DNA from: Streptomyces sp. SN-593
GTDB taxonomy: Bacteria; Actinomycetota; Actinomycetes; Streptomycetales; Streptomycetaceae
Direction: 5' to 3'
Assembly: GCF_016756395.1 (NCBI RefSeq)
Contig: NZ_AP018365.1
Span: 4,377,001-4,441,000, forward strand
DNA: 64,000 nt
Position numbers and translations under genes: made by a program
In this document: positions 57,610-64,000 of the stretch, piece after piece
How the letters are laid out: each line of letters begins with the position of its first letter
How positions within the stretch are numbered: the first letter of the stretch is position 1
Notes under the pieces: model-generated
Seen by the model: only the letters and a program-made list of their open reading frames with translations
Told to the model about the DNA's origin: nothing
The model's database searches: none

Positions 57610-59277
57610 TCACCGCGGCGGGGGCAGGTAGGCGCGGAAGGCACGGGCGCCGTGCGGGGTGGGCAGCGGCACCGACCGCCAGCCCCGGGCGAAGGCGGGC
57701 GGCCGCCCGCCCCCGGTCACCAGCACGGCGACCGGCCGGCTGCGGGCCTGGGCCAGCAGCCCGGCCTCGTCGATGCTCGCGTCCGGTCCGCCCACCTGCC
57801 GTGACGCGCAGCCGGTGTAGAAGGCGATCGGCACCGCCGAGACCCCGCTGAGCGTGCAGGGCGCGGCGATCCCGTGCGCGTGCAGGCCGTCGGCGACGGC
57901 CCGGTACTCCTGGCTGGTGCGGTGGTTGTTGCGGGTGGCGGTGTGCAGGACGCCGCCCTGGACGGCGAGATGGGCGCACAGCCCGGCGGCGACCAGCGCC
58001 ACGGCCGCGGGGCGCAGCCGCGGCCGGCCCCGCCCGGCGGGGCGCCCGCCGTGCCCGCCGGGCGCCGCGCCCGTCCCGCCGCCCGCCTCGCCGGCGGGCG
58101 GGGCGCCGGAGACGGCGCCGGACCGCGTGACGGCCCGAGCGGCGGGCGGCGCGACCGCCCGGGCGCCGCGCCGGGTCACGCACCACCACAGGAACTCCGA
58201 GACCGGCAGCGCCAGCAGCGCGTACGTCGGCAGCAGGAACCGCGGCGCCGCGTAGGAGATCGTGAACAGGTACGGCAGCGCCATCGACAGCGCGGTCAGC
58301 CCGGCCAGCCACACCGCCGAGCGCCGCACCCGGGGCACCGCGACGGCGCCGCCCGCCGCCAGGAACGGCAGCGCGAACCACCAGGCCGACGTGTCCTTGT
58401 GCCGCCACGGCACCGTGCAGGGGCGGCACAGCGCGCGGCCGTTCAGCGCGCGGACCTGGTCGTCCACCGCCAGGTGCAGGCCCATCCCGCCCTCGACCGC
58501 GCTGGAGCGGTGCAGCCGTTCGGCCAGGCCGCCGTAGCGGACGTACGCCTCGACCACCCACTCCGCGCAGCCCAGCACCACCCCCGCGACCAGCACCGCG
58601 AGGACGGCCGGCCGCCGCCAGCGCGGCACCGCGAGCGCCACCGCGGCCAGCGGGAGCGCCAGCCAGCCCGCGTCCGGCGGGCGCATCAGCCCGACCACCG
58701 CCACACCCGCGGCCAGCCCGGCCAGCGCGGCGCGGTCGCGGGGGTCGCGCACCGCCCGCACGAAGCAGCCGGCCGCGGCGAGCGCGCCGAACGCGCTCCA
58801 CATGTTCGGCATCACCTGCGGCCCGTAGAACAGGGTGATCCACAGTCCGGCGAACAGCACCCCGGCCAGGGCGAGTACGCGCTCGGGCAGCACCCGCCGC
58901 CAGGCGCGCAGCGCGACGTACAGCCCGACCCCGGACAGCGCCGCCATCCACAGCCGCAGCGCGAGGGGGGAGTCGGTGAAGTGCGCGACGGGCGCGGCCA
59001 GGAAGGAGATCCCACGGGCCCGCGGGGCGCTGAAGGCGGCCGCCGGAACGCGGCCGCTGACCTGGCTGGTGTAGACCGTCTCGTCCCAGCCGAGGCCCGA
59101 ACCCGGCAGGACCAGGACCAGTTGGGCGGCGACGTACACCGCGCAGACGGCCGCGACCCACCGGCCCCACCGCGGCGCGGCCGGACCGCCCGTCGAGGGC
59201 GCGGCCGCGGGCGAGGGCGCGGTGGCCGCCCCGGTCCGCGGCGGTTCGCGGCGTGCGGCGCTGAGCGGTTCGGGCAT
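57610..59277 (-). CDS. Polytopic membrane glycosyltransferase (GT-C / ArnT-PMT-like)
   Basis: 555-residue integral membrane protein with about 10 hydrophobic segments. The first external loop carries GSGLGWDETVYTSQVSGRVP, the Asp-Glu motif typical of GT-C enzymes that use polyprenyl-phosphate sugars. Later segments include VLALAGVLFAGLWITLFYGP and YLFTISYAAPRFLLPTYALL. A Gly/Pro/Arg insert (about 405-450) interrupts the C-terminal part. The acceptor is unknown. ATG 59277 (MPEPLSAARR) chosen over longer frames. It is convergent with the small Cys/His protein, 4 bp between stops. Confidence 0.8.
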   Translation of the reverse strand: MPEPLSAARREPPRTGAATAPSPAAAPSTGGPAAPRWGRWVAAVCAVYVAAQLVLVLPGSGLGWDETVYTSQVSGRVPAAAFSAPRARGISFLAAPVAHFTDSPLALRLWMAALSGVGLYVALRAWRRVLPERVLALAGVLFAGLWITLFYGPQVMPNMWSAFGALAAAGCFVRAVRDPRDRAALAGLAAGVAVVGLMRPPDAGWLALPLAAVALAVPRWRRPAVLAVLVAGVVLGCAEWVVEAYVRYGGLAERLHRSSAVEGGMGLHLAVDDQVRALNGRALCRPCTVPWRHKDTSAWWFALPFLAAGGAVAVPRVRRSAVWLAGLTALSMALPYLFTISYAAPRFLLPTYALLALPVSEFLWWCVTRRGARAVAPPAARAVTRSGAVSGAPPAGEAGGGTGAAPGGHGGRPAGRGRPRLRPAAVALVAAGLCAHLAVQGGVLHTATRNNHRTSQEYRAVADGLHAHGIAAPCTLSGVSAVPIAFYTGCASRQVGGPDASIDEAGLLAQARSRPVAVLVTGGGRPPAFARGWRSVPLPTPHGARAFRAYLPPPR

Positions 59278-59473
59278 CGGTGACCTCTCCAGCCTCGGGC
59301 GCGGTGCGGAACCACCGGATATGTGAGCGTAGAGGTGCCGAACGCCCAAACCGCGGTGGAACGCGCGTCTGCCGGGAAAGAGCCGTCACCCGGACGGAAG
59401 GTTGCCTCCTGACACCCATCCGTAACCCGCGCACCACGCTGCGGAGTGACGGGCCGTCAGCCGCATCGGCAGG

Positions 59474-61270
59474 TCAGTGCGCGGACGGCAGGCGGATGCG
59501 GAAGGTGGCGCCCTTGCCGGGCGCGGTGTCCAGCTCGACGGTGCCGTGGTGGGCGGCGACGAGCGCGGCGGCGATCGCGAGGCCGAGCCCCGCGCCGCCG
59601 CCGGCGGCCCGGGACCGGGAGGCGTCCACGCGGTAGAAGCGCTCGAAGACCCGGGCGGCCTGGTCCGGGGCGAGGCCGGGCCCGCGGTCGGCGACCTCCA
59701 GCACGCCGTGGCCGCCGGAGGTGCCGACCCCGATCCGCACCGGGGTGCCCTGCGGCGTGTGGGCGACGGCGTTGCCGACGAGGTTGGCCACGACTTGGCG
59801 CAGCCGTGCCTCGTCCCCGAGCACCGGCGCCGGGCCGGGCGCGGAGTCCCGGTCACCGGGGCCGGTGAGGGTGACCTGCCGGGTCGGGTCGAGCGCGGTG
59901 GTGTCGTGCAGCGCGTCCACGGCGAGGGTGCGCAGGTCCATCGGCGCGAGTTGGAGCGGCCGTTGCTCGTCCATCCGCACCAGCGTGAGCAGGTCCTCCA
60001 CCAGGCCGCCGAGGCGTACGGCCTCGCTCTCGATCCGGGCCATGGTCCGCTTCACGTCGGCCTCGTCGGCGAGCGCGCCCATCCGGTACAGCTCGGCGAA
60101 GCCCCGGATGCCCGCCAGCGGGGTGCGCAACTCGTGGCTGGCGTCGGCGACGAAGCGGCGCATCTGCTGCTCGGACTCCGCCCGGGCGGCGAACGCGGAC
60201 TCGATCTGCGCGAGCATGCCGTTGAGCGCGGACGACAGCCGCCCGACCTCGGTGCCCGGCGACGCCGCCGGCATGCGGTGCGACAGCGGGCGGCCGGCGG
60301 CGATCTCCGCCGCGGTCGCCTCGATCCGCCGCAGGGGCCGCAGCCCGGCCCGTACGGCGAACCAGCCCGCGACGCCGAGCAGCGCCACCACGACCCCGCC
60401 GATCACCAGGAACGCGGTGCTGAGCCGGCTGGTGGTGGAGGAGACGTCGTCGAGGGAGGAGGCCACGACGACCCCGGCGGGCGGGGGAGCGGCCGCCGCG
60501 CCGCCGACGAAGCGGCCGCGGTCGCCGCCGCCGTGGTCGCCGCCGGCGCCACTGTCGCCGCCGACCGGCACGATCAGCACCCGCCAGCTTCCGCCGCCGT
60601 GGTCGCTGCGCACGTCGAAGGGCAGGTCGAAGCGGGACCGCAGTTGGGCGGCGTCCATGGTGGGCCACAGCGGCTGGGGGTCGTTCGCGGCGACCGGCAG
60701 GCGGATCTGCTGGACCACGCGGCCGTCGGAGGCGGCGAAGGCGACGACGAACTGGCTGGGCAGCCAGGGACGGCTGCCGGTCGTGCCGGTCGTGCCGGTC
60801 ACGCCGTTCGTGCCGGTCGTGCCGTCCGCGGAGACCGATCCGGGAACGGAATCGGGAGCGGACCCGGGAACGGAGCCGGGGCCGCCGGGAGCGCCGGCGC
60901 CGTCGGCCCCGCTGGTGCCCAGGACCCCGCCGCGGCCGGGGCCGGGCACGGCGTAGCGCGGCGGCACGCCCTCCGAGCCGAGGCGGCGCGCGAGCGGCTG
61001 CCCGTACCGCTGGAGCTGCTGGTCCACGCGCCGCACCAACTGCCCGCGCACCGAGCCGAGCACGACGGTGTCGCTGACCGCGAGGCCCAGCAGCACCAGT
61101 ACCAGCGCGAGCAGCACCAGCCGGGAGCGCAGCGACACCGCCGACCACCGGAAGCCGGCCGGCGGGCGCCCGAGGGGTATCCGCCCGAGCTTCGTCCGGG
61201 CGAGCCTCTCCCGTGCCGGCCGCGCCTGACCGAACCCCACCCGCCCGAACCCCACCCGCCCGAACCGCAC
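59474..61270 (-). CDS. Sensor histidine kinase of an OmpR-type two-component system
   Basis: 598-residue kinase. Two membrane helices (LRSRLVLLALVLVLLGLAVS near 35-60 and TAFLVIGGVVVALLGVAGWF near 290) flank an extracytoplasmic domain with a Gly/Ser/Thr-rich stretch. HAMP, then H-box FVADASHELRTPLAGIRGFA, N-box RQVVANLVGNAVAHTPQGTP and G-boxes EVADRGPGLAPDQAARVFER, GGGAGLGLAIAAALVAAHHG. GTG start at 61270, 14 bp after the regulator's stop. The signal is unknown; the neighbouring export operon suggests envelope stress or a compound. Confidence 0.92.
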   Translation of the reverse strand: MRFGRVGFGRVGFGQARPARERLARTKLGRIPLGRPPAGFRWSAVSLRSRLVLLALVLVLLGLAVSDTVVLGSVRGQLVRRVDQQLQRYGQPLARRLGSEGVPPRYAVPGPGRGGVLGTSGADGAGAPGGPGSVPGSAPDSVPGSVSADGTTGTNGVTGTTGTTGSRPWLPSQFVVAFAASDGRVVQQIRLPVAANDPQPLWPTMDAAQLRSRFDLPFDVRSDHGGGSWRVLIVPVGGDSGAGGDHGGGDRGRFVGGAAAAPPPAGVVVASSLDDVSSTTSRLSTAFLVIGGVVVALLGVAGWFAVRAGLRPLRRIEATAAEIAAGRPLSHRMPAASPGTEVGRLSSALNGMLAQIESAFAARAESEQQMRRFVADASHELRTPLAGIRGFAELYRMGALADEADVKRTMARIESEAVRLGGLVEDLLTLVRMDEQRPLQLAPMDLRTLAVDALHDTTALDPTRQVTLTGPGDRDSAPGPAPVLGDEARLRQVVANLVGNAVAHTPQGTPVRIGVGTSGGHGVLEVADRGPGLAPDQAARVFERFYRVDASRSRAAGGGAGLGLAIAAALVAAHHGTVELDTAPGKGATFRIRLPSAH

Positions 61271-61284
61271 GGCCGCGCGGCCGT

Positions 61285-62025
61285 TCAGCCCTTGGCCGGC
61301 GCGGGGCGGCGCAGCACGTAGCCCACGCCCCGCACCGTGTGGATCAGCTTCGGCCCGCCCTCCGCCGCCGCGTCCACCTTGCGCCGCACGTACGAGATGT
61401 ACGACTCGACGATGCTCAGGTCGCCGCCGAAGTCGTACGCCCACACGTGGTCGAGGATCTGGAGCTTGGACACCACCCGGTCGGCGTTGGCCATCAGGTA
61501 GGCGAGCAGCTTGAACTCGGTCGGGGACAGCGAGACGGGGCGGCCGGCCCGCAGCACCTGGTGGCCGACGGGGTCGAGTTCGAGGTCGCCCGCGACCAGC
61601 CGCCCGTCGTCGGTGGGGCCGCCGGTGCGGCGCAGGATCGCCCGGATCCTGGCGATCAGCTCCTCCAGGCTGAACGGCTTGGTGACGTAGTCGTCGCCGC
61701 CCGCGGTGAGCCCGCTGATCTTGTCGTCGACGCCGTCCTTCGCGGTGAGGAAGAGCACCGGCAGCCGGTCCGGGCCGCCCCCGGAGCGCGGGTGCGGCCC
61801 GCTCTCCTCGCGCAGCCGCCGGACGACGGCGAAGCCGTTCATGTCCGGCAGCATCACGTCGAGGACCACCAGGTCGGGCCGTTCGCGGGCGACGGCGGCG
61901 AGCGCGTCGGCGCCGGAGGCCGCGGAGGCCACCTTGAAACCGACGAACCGCAGGGACGCGGAGAGCAGTTCCCTGATGTTCGGTTCGTCGTCCACGACCA
62001 GCAGGCTGGCCTCGGGTGCCTCCAT
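61285..62025 (-). CDS. OmpR family response regulator
   Basis: 246-residue response regulator. Receiver: acidic pair Asp12-Asp13 in LLVVDDEPNIRELLSASLRF, phosphoacceptor Asp56 in DLVVLDVMLPDMNG, Thr94 (VLFLTAKDG) and Lys116 (YVTKPFSLEEL). The winged-helix DNA-binding domain follows (VSLSPTEFKLLAYLMANADR, VESYISYVRRKVD, IHTVRGVGYVLRR). ATG 62025 with GGGAGGAG upstream; a longer frame is repetitive shadow. First gene of the pair with the kinase. Confidence 0.95.
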   Translation of the reverse strand: MEAPEASLLVVDDEPNIRELLSASLRFVGFKVASAASGADALAAVARERPDLVVLDVMLPDMNGFAVVRRLREESGPHPRSGGGPDRLPVLFLTAKDGVDDKISGLTAGGDDYVTKPFSLEELIARIRAILRRTGGPTDDGRLVAGDLELDPVGHQVLRAGRPVSLSPTEFKLLAYLMANADRVVSKLQILDHVWAYDFGGDLSIVESYISYVRRKVDAAAEGGPKLIHTVRGVGYVLRRPAPAKG

Positions 62026-62140
62026 GGGACTCCTCCCGGCCCGTCGGGGTACCACCGCACGGTACGTGCCGATGCTGTGAGCCGGTTGTGCCGTCCGGCG
62101 CGTGCTCGGGCGTCCGGGGGCCGGAGCCCGGGTGCTCGGT

Positions 62141-62160
62141 GCCGGCGCTCGGGCGCCGGC
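62141..62160 (-). terminator. Terminator of the ABC export operon
   Basis: GCCGGCGC-TCGG-GCGCCGGC, perfect 8-bp stem with a tetraloop, 17 bp beyond the leftward stop at 62177 and before the response-regulator gene. Confidence 0.7.
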
Positions 62161-62176
62161 GTTCAGGTGACGGTGC

Positions 62177-63073
62177 TCAGTTGCCGGTGCCGGTGCCGTT
62201 GCCCCCGGCCCCACCGCCGTTGCCCCCGCCGCCGAAGCCCCCGAACCCGCCGAAGCCCCCGAAGCCGCTGGTGCCGCCGCCCTCGGTGACGGTGGTCGCG
62301 GTCACGTCGCCGTTGCTGCCCTTGGTGCCGAGGACGGTCACGCTCTGCCCCGCCTTGAGGTCGGAGACCTTCCCGTCCTTGGTCTCGCTGACCTTGGTGG
62401 AGTCGCCCGTGGTGACCTTCACGATGTTGCCCTGGGCGTCGGTCACGTAGAGGGTCTTGCCGTCCACGAGCTTGACGGTGCCGACCGTCACGCCGTTCGC
62501 CGCGGTGCCGGTGCCGCCGCCCGCGGTCGTACCGGTGCCCGCGGTGCCGCCGAACCGGCCGGCCGCGCCCCCGGTCCGGCCGGCCGCGCCGGTGCCGCCG
62601 GCCGCGGTCGCGAAGCCGGAACGCCCGGCGGTGGTGCTCCCGTTGAGGTGGTGCTTCTCGACGAGGGCGCCGCCGGAGAACGCGGCCGCGGCCACGACGC
62701 ACGCGGAGAGCACCAGGGTCAGCCACGGCAGCTTGCGGCGCGGCGGGGCGGCCAGCTCGGCGGAGACGTCACGGGCGTCCGGCGGCTCGGCGAGGATCTC
62801 CTCGGGGCTCTCGCCGACGTACCCGGCGCCGGGGCCGTCGTCGGGGTAGGGCCCGTCGAGGCGCACACCGCCCGGGTACGGCTCCGCGCCGGGGGAGCCG
62901 GGCACGGCGGCACCGGCGGACCCGTCGGGTCCCCCGTCCGGACCGGGCGCGGCGGATGCGGCCGGTCCGGCGGGTGCCTGCGAACTCCCGGTCTGCCGCG
63001 GCCCCTCCATGATCTCGATCCCACCGGCGGACCCGGCGTCCGCCTTGGCGAGCCCGGTGCGGCGTCGCGCCAT
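62177..63073 (-). CDS. Single-pass membrane protein with Gly-rich region, in an ABC export operon
   Basis: 298-residue protein. A disordered cytoplasmic N terminus (about 1-112), one membrane helix LPWLTLVLSACVVAAAAFSG (about 115-134), a Gly/Thr/Ala-rich linker, and an external beta domain (VTVGTVKLVDGKTLYVTDAQ, NIVKVTTGDSTKVSETKDGK, LKAGQSVTVLGTKGSNGDVT) resembling DUF5666/OB-like modules. It ends in repeated GGFGGFGG and GNG motifs. It follows the permease gene by about 50 bp, or overlaps it if ATG 63124 is used; GGAAGAGGGG favours 63073. Probably an accessory to the exporter. Confidence 0.75.
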   Translation of the reverse strand: MARRRTGLAKADAGSAGGIEIMEGPRQTGSSQAPAGPAASAAPGPDGGPDGSAGAAVPGSPGAEPYPGGVRLDGPYPDDGPGAGYVGESPEEILAEPPDARDVSAELAAPPRRKLPWLTLVLSACVVAAAAFSGGALVEKHHLNGSTTAGRSGFATAAGGTGAAGRTGGAAGRFGGTAGTGTTAGGGTGTAANGVTVGTVKLVDGKTLYVTDAQGNIVKVTTGDSTKVSETKDGKVSDLKAGQSVTVLGTKGSNGDVTATTVTEGGGTSGFGGFGGFGGFGGGGNGGGAGGNGTGTGN

Positions 63074-63123
63074 CTCGGCCCCTCTTCCTGATCCGGTGTT
63101 CCGGTTGTCTTTCCTGGTGAACA

Positions 63124-64000
63124 TCACTCGTGCCGCAGGGCCTCGATGGGCCGCAGGCCCGCCGCCCGGTTGGCCGGGTAGCTGCCGAAGAAGAGCCCGA
63201 TGGCCACCGCGATGGCGAAGGCGCCCCACACCGAGGCGGGGATGACCGCCGGTTTGATCCCGACGATGGTGAACCGCGAGCCGATCAGCCCGCCGACGAC
63301 CCCGAGCCCGCCGCCGATCAGCGACAGCAGCGTGGACTCGGCGAGGAACTGCCCGAGGATGACGCCCTTGGGCGCCCCGATCGCCTTGCGGATGCCGATC
63401 TCGCGGGTCCGCTCGGTGACCGTGACCAGCATGATGTTGGTGATGCCGATCCCGCCGACCAGCAGCGAGATGGCCGCGACCGCGCCGAGCAGCACCGTGA
63501 ACGTCTTGTTGGTGTCCGACTGGGTGCTCAGCAGCGACGCCTGGGTGCTCACCCGGAAGTCCAGCGCGTTGGCGTCGGTGATGCCGTGCGTGCCCATCAG
63601 GATCGTGGTGATCTCGTTCTGCGCGGGCGTGGTCGCGCCGGCGGACTTCGCCTCGACCAGGATCTGGCTGATCGGCCCGAAGCCGGTGAAGGCGTTCTGC
63701 ACGGTCGGCAGCGGCGCGATCACCGTGTCGTCCGGGTCCTGGAAGCCGGTACCGCCCTTGGTGGCCAGCTCGCCGACCACGGTGAACGGGGTGCCGCCGA
63801 TGACCAGCTTCTTGCCGATCGGGGAGGCGGTGCCGAACAGGTCGGTCGCCGTGGTGGAGCCGATCACGGCCACCTTGCGGGAGTTGAGCACGTCGTCGGC
63901 GCTGAAGTAGTCGCCCTTGTCGACCTTGCTGTTGGAGGTCTTGAAGTAGGCCGGGTAGGTGCCCACCACCTGCCCGACGGTGTGCGAGGTGCCGTCGTAG
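63124..64000 (-). CDS. MacB-like ABC transporter permease, 5' end beyond the window
   Basis: C-terminal 291 residues of an FtsX/MacB-family permease. A periplasmic MacB_PCD domain (VAVIGSTTATDLFGTASPIG, KKLVIGGTPFTVVGELATKG) precedes three membrane helices (LLGAVAAISLLVGGIGITNI, LLSLIGGGLGVVGGLIGSRF, WGAFAIAVAIGLFFGSYPAN) with the family signatures ERTREIGIRKAIGAPKGVIL and NRAAGLRPIEALRHE. The N terminus and the ATPase partner should lie beyond 64000. It heads the operon with 62177 and adjoins a two-component system that may control it. Confidence 0.93.
   Translation of the reverse strand, partial: YDGTSHTVGQVVGTYPAYFKTSNSKVDKGDYFSADDVLNSRKVAVIGSTTATDLFGTASPIGKKLVIGGTPFTVVGELATKGGTGFQDPDDTVIAPLPTVQNAFTGFGPISQILVEAKSAGATTPAQNEITTILMGTHGITDANALDFRVSTQASLLSTQSDTNKTFTVLLGAVAAISLLVGGIGITNIMLVTVTERTREIGIRKAIGAPKGVILGQFLAESTLLSLIGGGLGVVGGLIGSRFTIVGIKPAVIPASVWGAFAIAVAIGLFFGSYPANRAAGLRPIEALRHE

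Overview
The window is about 64 kb of very GC-rich DNA from a streptomycete-type actinobacterium (Streptomyces or a close relative). The evidence is codon usage, a conservon locus, WhiJ/Scr1-type regulators with DUF397 partners, a LAETG surface protein, frequent GTG starts, leaderless promoters and rare TTA (bldA-type) codons. Three recognisable core genes (aspS, metG and an LCP cell-wall ligase) anchor the right-centre as chromosome. I found no tRNA, rRNA, CRISPR array or insertion sequence.

Layout. 1-4.1 kb: a leftward conservon (sensor kinase, roadblock, DUF742, then a P450 cut by the edge that lacks the ExxR motif). 4.4-16.4 kb: housekeeping and metabolism (mycothiol-type isomerase, nitrilase, thioredoxin/NHL protein, TetR plus quinone-reductase pair, M18 peptidase, acyl-CoA dehydrogenase, SseB-like protein, pirin). 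16.4-20.2 kb: an accessory island in which a small helical Bell-like effector and an NB-ARC/TPR NLR share one short amyloid-like motif, divergent from a DUF6879 gene pair. 20.2-24.5 kb: LysR/SDR pair, methyltransferase, and an orphan eCIS-core protein with a nuclease-like C terminus. 24.6-29.7 kb: WhiJ-type regulator with two duplicated DUF397 genes, small hypothetical genes, DUF6907, and an MmyB-like regulator. 29.9-38.7 kb: oxidoreductase, acetyltransferase, two PP2C/SpoIIE phosphatases, a surface protein and a holin-like membrane protein.

38.8-47.9 kb: aspS and metG flank a compact locus in which a 45-residue Asp/Gly-rich peptide ORF lies 7 bp upstream of an isoaspartate-type methyltransferase and divergent from an XRE-TPR regulator. 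This looks like an aspartimide-type RiPP. A SigE-family sigma factor, its membrane partner and an L,D-transpeptidase follow. 48.0-54.6 kb: a DUF397 / ATPase / Scr1-regulator module whose two promoters carry 12-bp-phased TGCACGTG arrays, an LCP protein, a second Scr1 regulator coupled to a DUF6907 gene, and a GntR gene with four palindromic operators. 54.7-64 kb: F420-type oxidoreductase, GH46 chitosanase with a perfect palindromic operator, RbsD/FucU protein, membrane glycosyltransferase, an OmpR-type two-component system, and the end of a MacB-like ABC export operon.

Signalling dominates: conservon, two phosphatases, three Scr1 modules, a two-component system, and TetR, LysR, GntR and sigma regulators. 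TTA codons fall in six genes (cvnA, cvnB, the Bell-like effector, DUF6879, one DUF6907 gene and the Scr1-module ATPase), so development-linked bldA control is likely to concentrate on exactly these regulatory and defence modules. Family names and DUF numbers are from memory and sequence pattern, not from a search.
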